Assembly: GCF_013523055.1 (NCBI RefSeq)
Contig: NZ_JAAMQM010000036.1
Coordinates: 1 to 33,277 of the forward strand
DNA length: 33,277 bases
Direction: 5' to 3'
Source: Pseudomonas capeferrum
Lineage (GTDB): Bacteria; Pseudomonadota; Gammaproteobacteria; Pseudomonadales; Pseudomonadaceae
In this document: positions 1-7,149 of the stretch, piece after piece
Layout: every line of letters starts with the position of its first letter
Numbering within the stretch: position 1 is the stretch's first letter
Made by a program: the position numbers and the translations under genes
Notes under the pieces: model-generated
What the model was told of the DNA's origin: nothing
What the model saw: the letters and a program-made list of their open reading frames with translations, nothing else
The model's database searches: none

Positions 1-26
1 GTGGCAAGGCTGGCCTCTTCGCGGGT

Positions 27-562
27 TTACCCGCGAGCAAGGGCGCAGCCCTTGCCGTACACAGAGGGTGGCAAGACTGGCCTCTTCGCGGGTAAACCCG
101 CTCCTACAGTTACCGCGGCGGCAGAGAAGACACTGGAATCAACGAGATAACATTTTCCAGTCAGAGTGGTCTTGCGCCGTGGAGAGGGTGAATGGGTAGA
201 GACCTCGTCGAAGCGTTGAGCCGCAACAAGCGTTATCTCCGGATGTGTATTGAGTGCCCCAGGATGGTGAACGCTGCACCGTGCTCGTGCATTTCGCGCC
301 GATCTTTATAGGTGTTCGCCCACCCCGTTGGCCTGCGCTGCCGCGCGGACAACATTTCTGAAGCCGCCGCGGTAACTGTGGGAGCGGGTTGACCCGCGAA
401 CAAGGGCGCAGCCCTTGCCGTACACAGAGGGTGGTAAGGCTGGCCTCTTCGCGGGTAAACCCGCTCCCATAGTTACCGCGGCGGCAAAAAAACACAGGAA
501 TCAACGAGATAACATTTTCCTGTCAGAGTGGTCTTGCGCCGTGGAGAGGGCGAATGGGCAGA
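27..562. repeat. Two ~173-bp direct repeats upstream of nirB
   Basis: About 27-200 is repeated at about 390-562 (offset 362-363). Each copy contains REP sequence, a segment reading AAGGGCGCAGCCCTTGCC, and a block AATCAACGAGATAACATTTT flanked by a 7-bp inverted repeat. The second copy lies inside a larger palindrome whose arms are 364-401 and 449-486. I see no protein-coding signal; short ORFs crossing the region lack ribosome sites. This looks like duplicated REP-associated DNA, not a gene. Confidence 0.8.
275..291. promoter_or_regulatory. Candidate NtrC enhancer site
   Basis: The 17-bp sequence TGCACCGTGCTCGTGCA has perfect 5-bp arms (TGCAC/GTGCA) separated by 7 bp. This is the same geometry as the enterobacterial NtrC consensus TGCAC-N7-GTGCA. 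It lies about 375 bp upstream of the predicted nirB start point. That is far for an enhancer but possible, because sigma-54 activators act by DNA looping. The spacer does not match the consensus well, so this is inference. Confidence 0.5.
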
Positions 563-638
563 CACTTTCGTCTGCGCGGGTCTTGTCGTGGGTAGTATGG
601 CTTTGCGACAAGCTCGCTCCGCGAGAGAGTGGCCAGGG

Positions 639-656
639 TTGGCACATTCCCTGCTT
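639..656 (+). promoter_or_regulatory. Sigma-54 (-24/-12) promoter of nirBD
   Basis: TTGGCACATTCCCTGCTT carries the invariant GG at 641-642 and GC at 653-654 with exactly 10 bases between them, matching the RpoN consensus TGGCAC-N5-TTGC. Transcription would start near 666, just before the first leader hairpin. Sigma-54 with NtrC is the usual control of nitrate and nitrite assimilation genes in pseudomonads. Confidence 0.8.
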
Positions 657-673
657 CTATCCGTTCACAACAC

Positions 674-742
674 GCCCCACTGATCAACGGCGATCGACAA
701 GGGGCCACCACAATGATGAGAACACCAGGCAAAGGCGCCTGG
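674..742 (+). promoter_or_regulatory. ANTAR-type two-hexaloop leader (NasT target)
   Basis: Two hairpins each present a six-base loop with A at position 1 and G at position 4, the recognition signature of ANTAR RNA-binding proteins. Hairpin 1 is TGATC (681-685), loop AACGGC (686-691), GATCG (692-696), enclosed by an outer GCCCC/GGGGC helix (674-678 with 701-705). Hairpin 2 is CCAGGC (725-730), loop AAAGGC (731-736), GCCTGG (737-742). The 3' arm of hairpin 2 is also part of the 5' arm of the following terminator, so the two structures exclude each other. By family knowledge the protein would be NasT, released from NasS by nitrate or nitrite. nasST is not in this window. Confidence 0.82.
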
Positions 743-768
743 AGCTTCGGCTCCAGGCGCCTTTTTTT
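733..768 (+). terminator. Leader terminator (attenuator) of nirBD
   Basis: A perfect 13-bp GC-rich stem pairs 733-745 with 750-762, is capped by a TTCG tetraloop (746-749) and is followed by seven T residues (762-768). It lies about 50 bp before the nirB start codon and after the promoter, so it would stop transcription unless the upstream ANTAR hairpin 2 forms. Confidence 0.9.
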
Positions 769-815
769 GTGTCTTTGCCGCGGGCAGGCCCGCACACCGT
801 GATTGAGGATCGACT

Positions 816-3374
816 ATGAAGGCAACAGCGAACGGCGGGCAACGAGAGCGACTGGTCATCGTCGGCAACGGCATGGTTGGCCATCATTGCGTCGAGCAAC
901 TGGTCGAACGCGGCGCCTTGGCGCGCTACGAGTTGCGGGTGTTCGGCGAAGAGCGTCAGCGTGCCTATGACCGCGTGCACCTGTCCGAATACTTTGGCGG
1001 CGGCGATGCCGAAGCCCTGGCCCTGTGCGATGCCGATTTCTACGACCGTCAGGGTGTGCACCTTCACCTGGACGAAGCGGTGCTGGAAATCGACCGGGAA
1101 CACCAGGAAGTGGTGACGCAGCAAGGCCGCTACGCCTATGACCACCTGATCCTGGCCACCGGCTCCTACCCCTTCGTGCCGCCCATCGAAGGTTCGAGCG
1201 GGACCGCGCGCCTGGTCTATCGCACCCTGGACGACCTCGACGCCATCCGCGCCGCCGCCTGCGGTGCCCGCCGTGGCGTGGTGGTAGGCGGTGGCCTGCT
1301 CGGGCTGGAGGCGGCCAACGCCCTCAAGTCCCTGGGCCTGGAAGCTCATGTAGTGGAGTTCGCGCCACGCCTCATGCCAGTGCAGCTGGACAGCGAAGGC
1401 GGCGCGGCGTTGCGTGCGCAGATCGAAGCCCTGGGTGTCGGCGTGCATACCTCGCGGGCCACCCAGTCGATCAGCCCCGGTGAAGATTACCGTTATCGCA
1501 TGAACTTCGACGGCGGCGAATGCCTGGAGACCGACCTGGTGGTGTTCTCCGCCGGTATTCGTCCACAGGATGCCTTGGGCCGGGCCAGCGGGTTGGAGAT
1601 CGCCCCACGCGGGGGGGTCGTCGTCGACAGCGAGTGCTGCAGCAGCGATCCGCGCATCTTCGCCATCGGTGAATGCGCCTCCTGGAACGGCAGCGTGTTC
1701 GGCCTGGTCGCACCGGGCTACGGCATGGCCCGCAACCTCGCCGCGCGATTGATGGGCGAACCGTACCAGGCCTTCACCGGCGCCGACATGTCGACCAAGC
1801 TCAAGCTGCTTGGCGTCGACGTCGGCTCGATCGGCGATGCCCATGGCGCAACGCCTGGCTCGCGCAGCTACCGTTTCATCGACGAGGCCGGCTCCACCTA
1901 CCGTCGCCTGGTAGTGGATGCCAGTGGCAAACACGTTCTCGGCGCGGTGCTGGTCGGCGACAACAGCTACTACGACACCCTCCTGCAATATGCTCAGAAC
2001 GGTATCGTCCTGCCTGCCGAGCCTGCCGCGCTGATCCTGCCGCAGAGCGGTGGTGCGCCGACCCTGGGCGCCGATGCCCTGCCCGACACGGCAACCATCT
2101 GCTCGTGCCACAACGTCAGCAAGGGCGCGGTCTGCGCCGCCATCGACAGCGGCTGCGGCGACCTCGCCTCGGTCAAGGGCTGCACCAAGGCGGCCACGGG
2201 CTGCGGTGGCTGCGCGGCCTTGCTCAAGCAAGTCTTCGAACATGAACTCAGCGCACGCGGCGTGACGGTCGATAAAAGCCTTTGCGAGCATTTCGCTCAT
2301 ACCCGGCAGGAGCTGTATGCCCTGGTACGGGTCGAAGGTATCCAGACTTTCGCTGACCTGTTGCATCGCCATGGCAAGGGCGACCTGGGCTGCGACATCT
2401 GCAAGCCGGTGGTCGGCAACATCCTCGCGTCCTGCTGGAACCGTCCGATCATGGACGCCTCGCTGGTGCCTTTGCAGGATACCAACGACACCTTCATGGC
2501 CAACATGCAGAAGAACGGCACCTACTCGGTGGTTCCGCGCATCCCGGGTGGCGAAATCACGCCGGACAAGCTGATCGTGATCGGCCAGGTGGCGAAGAAA
2601 TATGACCTCTACACCAAGATCACCGGCGGCCAGCGCATCGACCTGTTCGGCGCCCAGCTGCACGAGCTGCCGCTGATCTGGGGGGAACTGATCGAGGCCG
2701 GCTTCGAGACCGGCCACGCCTACGGCAAGTCCACCCGCACCGTGAAATCCTGCGTCGGCAGCACCTGGTGCCGGTATGGGGTGCAGGACAGCGTCGCCAT
2801 GGCCCTGACCTTGGAAGACCGCTACAAGGGGCTGCGCGCGCCGCACAAGCTCAAATTCGCCGTGTCCGGTTGCACCCGCGAGTGCGCCGAGGCGCAGAGC
2901 AAGGACATCGGCGTGATCGCCACCGAAAAAGGCTGGAACCTCTACGTCTGCGGCAATGGCGGCATGCGTCCACGCCACGCCGAACTGTTCGCCACCGATC
3001 TGGACGATGAAAGCCTGATCCGCCTCATCGACCGCGTGCTGATGTTCTATATCCGTACCGCCGACAAGCTGCAGCGTACCTCGGTCTGGCGCGAGGTGCT
3101 GGAGGGCGGCCTGGATTACCTCAAGCAGGTGATCATCGACGACAGCCTGGGCCTGGGCGCCGAACTCGAAGCGCAGATGCAGCAGGTGGTCGATCGCTAT
3201 GAATGCGAGTGGGCCAACGCGCTCGACGATCCGGAAAAACTCAAGCGCTTCCGTACCTTCGTCAATGACAGTCGAAGCGATCCCGATGTGCACTTCATCC
3301 GTGAACGCGATCAGCGCCGTCCGCTGACCGCGACCCCGCTGCACCTGATCCCCACCGTCGAGGAGGCTGTCTGA
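816..3374 (+). CDS. nirB: Assimilatory nitrite reductase, large subunit
   Basis: The NAD(P)H-dependent siroheme nitrite reductase large subunit (852 residues, normal length) reduces nitrite to ammonium in the cytoplasm. Visible domains in order are: an N-terminal FAD Rossmann motif (VIVGNGMVG, near residue 14); an NAD-binding motif (VVVGGGLLGLEAA, near 152); a BFD-like [2Fe-2S] domain with C429-x-C431 and C463-x2-C466; and a C-terminal sulfite/nitrite reductase domain. The siroheme/[4Fe-4S] ligands are C646-x5-C652 and C686-x3-C690. The ATG at 816 follows a GAGGA ribosome site. The stop overlaps the nirD start (TGATG), so the two are translationally coupled. The sigma-54 promoter and attenuator upstream imply control by nitrogen status and by nitrate or nitrite. 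A long antisense ORF overlaps most of the gene but is a codon-bias shadow. Confidence 0.97.
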   Translation: MKATANGGQRERLVIVGNGMVGHHCVEQLVERGALARYELRVFGEERQRAYDRVHLSEYFGGGDAEALALCDADFYDRQGVHLHLDEAVLEIDREHQEVVTQQGRYAYDHLILATGSYPFVPPIEGSSGTARLVYRTLDDLDAIRAAACGARRGVVVGGGLLGLEAANALKSLGLEAHVVEFAPRLMPVQLDSEGGAALRAQIEALGVGVHTSRATQSISPGEDYRYRMNFDGGECLETDLVVFSAGIRPQDALGRASGLEIAPRGGVVVDSECCSSDPRIFAIGECASWNGSVFGLVAPGYGMARNLAARLMGEPYQAFTGADMSTKLKLLGVDVGSIGDAHGATPGSRSYRFIDEAGSTYRRLVVDASGKHVLGAVLVGDNSYYDTLLQYAQNGIVLPAEPAALILPQSGGAPTLGADALPDTATICSCHNVSKGAVCAAIDSGCGDLASVKGCTKAATGCGGCAALLKQVFEHELSARGVTVDKSLCEHFAHTRQELYALVRVEGIQTFADLLHRHGKGDLGCDICKPVVGNILASCWNRPIMDASLVPLQDTNDTFMANMQKNGTYSVVPRIPGGEITPDKLIVIGQVAKKYDLYTKITGGQRIDLFGAQLHELPLIWGELIEAGFETGHAYGKSTRTVKSCVGSTWCRYGVQDSVAMALTLEDRYKGLRAPHKLKFAVSGCTRECAEAQSKDIGVIATEKGWNLYVCGNGGMRPRHAELFATDLDDESLIRLIDRVLMFYIRTADKLQRTSVWREVLEGGLDYLKQVIIDDSLGLGAELEAQMQQVVDRYECEWANALDDPEKLKRFRTFVNDSRSDPDVHFIRERDQRRPLTATPLHLIPTVEEAV

Positions 3375-3733
3375 TGAATCTGTCCAATACCGCTGTTGCG
3401 CAAAGAAACCACTGGCACACCGTGTGTGGCTACCAGGACCTGGTCGCCGACTCGGGAGTGGTGGTCTGGCTCGAAGGCACCCAGGTAGCGTTGTTCTACC
3501 TGCCAGGCGAGGAGTGCGCGTTGTATGCCATCGACAACCGGGACCCGCGCTCCGGCGCCAACGTCATCGGCCGTGGCCTGGTTGGCAACCTGCAAGGCGA
3601 AGTGGTAGTGGCGGCGCCGCTGTACAAGCAGCATTTCAGCCTCCAGACAGGCCGCTGCCTGGAGGATCCCCAGCAAGCGCTGAGGGTCTGGCCGGTACGG
3701 CTGAACGGGCAGGCAGTCGAGCTCGCACTCTAG
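3374..3733 (+). CDS. nirD: Assimilatory nitrite reductase, small subunit
   Basis: This is the 119-residue partner of NirB. It has the Rieske-like beta fold seen in NirD proteins but lacks the CxH...CxxH cluster ligands, which is normal for NirD. Recognisable segments are the N-terminal W-x-x-V-C region and the C-terminal F-x-L-x-T-G-x-C-L-E-D-P motif. The start codon shares a base with the nirB stop (TGATG), with a GAGGAGG ribosome site at 3360-3366, so subunit ratio is probably set by translational coupling. No nitrate reductase gene follows, so nasA must be elsewhere. Confidence 0.95.
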   Translation: MNLSNTAVAQRNHWHTVCGYQDLVADSGVVVWLEGTQVALFYLPGEECALYAIDNRDPRSGANVIGRGLVGNLQGEVVVAAPLYKQHFSLQTGRCLEDPQQALRVWPVRLNGQAVELAL

Positions 3734-4020
3734 CGCCCTCCATGGCTGACTCGTGCACTCGACTTCGGCACCAGGGCTGCCATTGCGCAGCCAGTCCTCG
3801 CCGTAGCAGGGCTATGACGCTTCATGGCGCCTCGCCTGGCAAGCCCTGGCGCTCGAAGTCAAGTACTCGACTCAACCGTACAGGCCACGAGGCCGCGCGA
3901 GCCGCTCGAGGCGGCGAGCACACTCGGCCGCAAAGGATGGCATGGCAGCCTCCGAGCCGACACCTGACCACGGGCGCTTGCGCTTGCCCCTTGTCGCGCG
4001 CAGCTTGCTAGACTCGCGCG
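3734..4020. other. Intergenic region, nirD to the LysR gene
   Basis: 287 bp without a supported gene. I see no clear rho-independent terminator and no REP pair. It probably carries the promoter of the downstream LysR gene, but no convincing -35/-10 pair stands out. Confidence 0.5.
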
Positions 4021-4953
4021 ATGAACCTCGACACTCGCATCAAATTTCGACATCTGCTGTGCTTTCTGGAGATCGCCCACCAAGGCAGTCTGGCCAGGGC
4101 CGCCGATGTCCTGGCGATCAGCCAGCCGGCCATGTCCAAGACCCTCAAGGAACTCGAACAGTTGCTCAAGGCGCGCCTGTTCGAACGCACGCGTCAGGGT
4201 GTCGAACTGACCCCTGCCGGTACCCAGTTCATGCGCTACGCAGGCCCCAGCGTACAAGCCTTGCGCGAAGGCGTGAGCAGGGTACGCGGCGAGGCGCAGG
4301 CGCCGTCGCAGATCCGCATCGGCGTGTTGTCCACGGTGGAAGGCCTGCTGATGCCGGAAGTCCTCTGCCGCCTGCACCAGCGCCATGACGCGCTGGTGAT
4401 CAGCGTGGTGACCGGTGTCAGTGCGCAGCTGTTGGGCCAATTGCGCGTGGGCGAGCTGGAACTGGTGGTCGGGCGCATGACCGACAGCCCGCAGATTCAA
4501 GGGCTGTCGTTCGAGCATCTCTACAGCGAATCCATGACCCTGGTGGTGCGCCCAGGCCATCCCTTGCTGGCGCGCCAGCCTGTCGACCGAAACCTGGTCA
4601 ATGGCTATCCGCTGGTAGTGCCGCCTTCCGGAACGACGATCCGCCAACATGCCGACAGCCTCTTCGTGCAGTGCGGCATCGCCTTGCCGATCCAGCGCCT
4701 GGAGACCTTGTCCCTGGCGCTGAGTCGTCGCTGTGTGCTGGGCAGCGATGCGGTCTGGGTGGCCCCGCGTGACGCGGTGCTGATCGACCTGGGCAACGGT
4801 GGCCTGTGTGAACTCGACCTGGGGGTGCACGAGCCGGGTGGATCGGTCGGCATCTGCCGCAACGCGGCCTTGCCGGCAACACTGCCGGCGCAGTGGATCT
4901 GTCAGATACTGCGTGAAGTGGCGGGCGAATACCGCGAAGGCACTTATCCCTGA
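4021..4953 (+). CDS. pcaQ: LysR-type regulator, PcaQ-like
   Basis: A 310-residue LysR-family transcription factor. The N-terminal winged helix-turn-helix spans roughly residues 10-65 (RHLLCFLEIAHQGSLARAAD, then SQPAMSKTLKELE), followed by a two-lobed periplasmic-binding-protein-like effector domain. The start IKFRHLLCFLEIAHQGS closely resembles PcaQ, which activates protocatechuate (pca) catabolic genes in response to beta-ketoadipate-pathway intermediates in Agrobacterium. No pca gene is visible nearby, and both neighbours have unrelated roles, so its target must be elsewhere or the PcaQ name may overstate its specificity. The ATG at 4021 lacks an obvious ribosome site but gives the standard LysR N-terminus. 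Confidence 0.75.
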   Translation: MNLDTRIKFRHLLCFLEIAHQGSLARAADVLAISQPAMSKTLKELEQLLKARLFERTRQGVELTPAGTQFMRYAGPSVQALREGVSRVRGEAQAPSQIRIGVLSTVEGLLMPEVLCRLHQRHDALVISVVTGVSAQLLGQLRVGELELVVGRMTDSPQIQGLSFEHLYSESMTLVVRPGHPLLARQPVDRNLVNGYPLVVPPSGTTIRQHADSLFVQCGIALPIQRLETLSLALSRRCVLGSDAVWVAPRDAVLIDLGNGGLCELDLGVHEPGGSVGICRNAALPATLPAQWICQILREVAGEYREGTYP

Positions 4954-5198
4954 GACGGACGATGCCGGTCCCAGGCGCGACGGCGTGAGATACATACAGC
5001 TACAAACTGCATCGACCTGCACGCAAGCGCGTCGAAATCGTACGGGCGTCCGGCGGCGCGGGTTCGTATGAAGAAGCTTACATCTGCTGAACTTCCGGGC
5101 CTTATCCGGCTCTCATGCCGGTAGCCATTGGTCATGGCCGCCTGATAAGCTCGCGGCTTTACCTGATTGCCCTTATGGCGCATGAACAAGGAACTAGC

Positions 5199-5972
5199 AT
5201 GAAACAACATCGTCTGGCGGCTGCGGTTGCCCTGGTTGGCCTCGTCCTGGCGGGTTGCGACTCGCAGACCAACAGCGTCGAGCTGAAGACTCCGGCACAG
5301 AAAGCCTCCTACGGTATCGGCCTGAACATGGGCAAGAGCCTGGCTCAGGAAGGCATGGACGACCTGGATTCCAAAGCCGTTGCTCTGGGCATCGAAGACG
5401 CGGTCACCAAGAAAGACCAGCGCATCAAGGACGACGAGCTGGTCGAAGCCTTCAGCGCCCTGCAGAAGCGCGCCGAAGAGCGCCTGACCAAGGTCAGCGA
5501 GGAAGCCGCTGCGGCCGGCAAGAAGTTCCTCGAGGAAAACGCCAAGAAGTCGGGCGTGATCACCACCGCTTCCGGCCTGCAGTATGAAGTCGTGAAGAAG
5601 ACCGATGGCCCGCAGCCCAAGCCGACCGACGTGGTTACCGTCCACTACGAAGGCAAGCTGATCGATGGCAAGGTATTCGACAGCTCGGTCGAGCGCGGCA
5701 GCCCGATCGACCTGCCGGTCAGCGGTGTGATTCCAGGTTGGGTCGAAGGCCTGCAACTGATGCACGTCGGCGAGAAGTACAAGCTGTACATCCCGGCCGA
5801 ACTGGCCTACGGCGCACAGAGCCCGAGCCCGCTGATCCCCGCCAACTCGGTGCTGGTCTTCGACCTCGAGCTGCTGGGCATCAAGGACATGAACCAGCCA
5901 GAAGCTGGCGCGCCGGCGGACGCTCCCGCTCAATCCCCCGCAGAAGCGCCCGCGGCAACACCCGCCCAGTAA
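5199..5972 (+). CDS. FKBP-type peptidyl-prolyl isomerase lipoprotein
   Basis: A 257-residue FkpA/FklB-like prolyl isomerase acting in the cell envelope. The start at 5199 is chosen because AAGGA lies just upstream and it gives a lipoprotein signal ending in the lipobox L-A-G-C with Cys20; an upstream in-frame ATG at 5115 would bury this signal. Residues about 30-120 form the helical FKBP N-terminal dimerisation domain. Residues about 125-232 form the FKBP domain, with VTVHYEGKLIDGKVFDSS, VIPGWVEGLQLM and the AYGAQ...IPANSVLVFDLELL end. The C-terminus is an Ala/Pro-rich tail of about 22 residues, probably disordered. A strong terminator follows, so the gene is probably transcribed alone. Confidence 0.92.
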   Translation: MKQHRLAAAVALVGLVLAGCDSQTNSVELKTPAQKASYGIGLNMGKSLAQEGMDDLDSKAVALGIEDAVTKKDQRIKDDELVEAFSALQKRAEERLTKVSEEAAAAGKKFLEENAKKSGVITTASGLQYEVVKKTDGPQPKPTDVVTVHYEGKLIDGKVFDSSVERGSPIDLPVSGVIPGWVEGLQLMHVGEKYKLYIPAELAYGAQSPSPLIPANSVLVFDLELLGIKDMNQPEAGAPADAPAQSPAEAPAATPAQ

Positions 5973-5985
5973 CCTTCTCGGTGTG

Positions 5986-6020
5986 ACAACAACGCCCCGC
6001 TTCGACGGGGCGTTGTTGTT
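5986..6020 (+). terminator. Terminator after the FKBP gene
   Basis: A perfect 14-bp inverted repeat pairs 5986-5999 with 6006-6019 around a six-base loop (CTTCGA), only 14 bp after the FKBP stop codon. The helix starts ACAACAACGCCCCG, so its 3' arm ends in the T-rich run GTTGTTGTT, which serves as a weak U-tract. Confidence 0.85.
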
Positions 6021-6203
6021 CCTGGAATCCGCTCGAGCGAACCTCGCTAGCCTGACAATGTCCGAGAAAGGACGACCCTGGCTCTCGGCACGTTCGCCAT
6101 GAATCGTTAGCGCTCTGTAACAGGTGTGTAAAAAACGCCCGATTGCGGGTTCGCCCTTGCATTCCGGGCGCATCGCAGCTCAAATTTTGCTCTGTTCACA
6201 AGT

Positions 6204-6226
6204 TTATCCACAGTAAATGTGGATAA
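6204..6226. promoter_or_regulatory. Inverted pair of perfect DnaA boxes
   Basis: TTATCCACA (6204-6212) and its exact reverse complement TGTGGATAA (6218-6226) are separated by five bases (GTAAA). Both match the strongest form of the DnaA box (TTATNCACA). A weaker match, CTGTTCACA, lies just upstream. The pair sits 26 bp before the start codon of the DUF1232 gene, where a bound protein would overlap the promoter or early transcript. This is not a chromosomal origin: there is no AT-rich unwinding element or dnaA/dnaN context. Confidence 0.75.
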
Positions 6227-6251
6227 CATTCGCCACCACGTAGGAGGCTCC

Positions 6252-6692
6252 ATGAGCGCACCTTGGAATTTTGCCCGTTTCCTGCCCCTGGCCGAGCGTC
6301 TGCTCAGCCGTGGACGGCTGCCGGCCCTGCTGTTTGCCGTGGCACGCAAAGGTCCCAGGCTGGGCCAGTTGCGCGAAGATGTGCGCTTGCTCCAGGCACT
6401 GTGCCTGGCGTGGTGGCGTGGAGAATACCGCGCCATCAGCTCCAAGGCGCTGATCACCATCGTCGCGGGCCTGCTGTATTTCGTCAGCCCCCTGGACGCC
6501 ATTCCGGACTGGTTGCTGGGCGTTGGCTTCCTCGATGACATCGCGGTGCTGGGCTGGGTGCTCAAGACCGTTTCGGATGAACTGGCACGTTTCAAGGCCT
6601 GGCGCGCTGCCCAGGCACCCGAGCGCCTGCGCGTCGTCGAGCGCTTGCCCGATAGCCCCGATGCGTTGCAACTGGAGCGAGGCGAGCCGTGA
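6252..6692 (+). CDS. YkvA family (DUF1232) small membrane protein
   Basis: A 146-residue protein with a DUF1232 core near residues 65-100: a hydrophobic segment LITIVAGLLYFVSPLDAIPDWL, followed by GFLDDIAVLGWVLK. The P-L-D-x-I-P-D-x-L...G-x-x-D-D signature is diagnostic of the family, whose molecular function is unknown. The ATG at 6252 follows an AGGAGG site (6242-6247). The inverted DnaA boxes directly upstream suggest regulation by DnaA and thus by replication state, which is inference. It may use its own promoter, because a terminator separates it from the FKBP gene. Confidence 0.85.
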   Translation: MSAPWNFARFLPLAERLLSRGRLPALLFAVARKGPRLGQLREDVRLLQALCLAWWRGEYRAISSKALITIVAGLLYFVSPLDAIPDWLLGVGFLDDIAVLGWVLKTVSDELARFKAWRAAQAPERLRVVERLPDSPDALQLERGEP

Positions 6693-6736
6693 AAACTGCC
6701 TAATCTGCACAGACTCCCGCACTTGGTCATATAATT

Positions 6737-6777
6737 GGCATAAGGATTATGCCTAGGGATTACATGTCGTAATCCCT
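6737..6777. promoter_or_regulatory. Two adjacent operator-like palindromes
   Basis: GGCATA-AGGAT-TATGCC (6737-6753) is followed by AGGGATTAC-ATGTC-GTAATCCCT (6755-6777). Both have perfect arms and both contain a GGATTA core. They end 15 bp before the start of the XRE-type gene, a typical place for autoregulatory operators. The second could also form an RNA hairpin just before the GGGGG ribosome site. Confidence 0.65.
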
Positions 6778-6792
6778 GACAAAGGGGGTTTA

Positions 6793-7149
6793 ATGGATAT
6801 TCAGGTCATCAGTCGGGACGGAGAGCCCGAATATGCCGTCGTACCCTGGGAGCACTATCAAGCCCTGCTCAAGGCCGCAGGGCATTCGATTACCAGTTCC
6901 GTGCAACCGGTGCCGCAGTCGAGTGACAACAGCACAGGGCAGGGTGCTCGTGTCGGTCTGCCGTCGCTCGGTGAGTTGCCTGCGTTGCGTCAGGCCAAGG
7001 GCGTGACGCCCGAGCAGCTCGCTCGCAGCGTGGGCATCAGCCCTGCCTATCTGGCAATGATCGAGTCCGGGGAGCGCCAGCCTGATGCCGCCATCCGCCG
7101 CAGCCTGGCATGGGAAGTGGGGGTGGATGGCTGGAGCGATCCCTCGTGA
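6793..7149 (+). CDS. XRE-family regulator with antitoxin-like N-terminus
   Basis: A 118-residue predicted DNA-binding protein. Residues 1-30 (VISRDGEPEYAVVPWEHYQALLKAA) resemble the N-terminal strand-helix unit of Phd/YefM-like antitoxins and related short regulators. Residues about 30-55 are a Ser/Gln-rich linker. Residues about 58-115 form an XRE helix-turn-helix (LPALRQAKGVTPEQLARSVGISPAYLAMIESGERQPDAAIRRSLAWEVGV). The start at 6793 follows an AAAGGGGG site and two palindromes that are probably its own operators. The stop overlaps the GTG start of the next gene (GTGA), so the two proteins are made together. That arrangement fits a regulator-effector or antitoxin-partner pair, but no toxin fold is recognisable downstream. 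Confidence 0.8.
   Translation: MDIQVISRDGEPEYAVVPWEHYQALLKAAGHSITSSVQPVPQSSDNSTGQGARVGLPSLGELPALRQAKGVTPEQLARSVGISPAYLAMIESGERQPDAAIRRSLAWEVGVDGWSDPS

Noticed and set aside
139..819. ORFs of 69-134 codons upstream of nirB
   Set aside because: They cross REP DNA, the promoter and the attenuator, and show no protein features.
684..3344. An 886-codon open frame antisense to nirB
   Set aside because: It mirrors the nirB reading frame, is His/Gln/Ala-rich with no recognisable motif, and lacks a ribosome site. It is a GC-bias shadow.
3859..6173. Minus-strand ORFs of 387 and 409 codons opposite the LysR and FKBP genes
   Set aside because: They are antisense to supported genes and run through intergenic DNA, with no motifs.
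6204..6226. Reading the DnaA boxes as a replication origin
   Set aside because: There are only two strong boxes, with no AT-rich unwinding region and no origin-linked genes such as dnaA, dnaN or gyrB.
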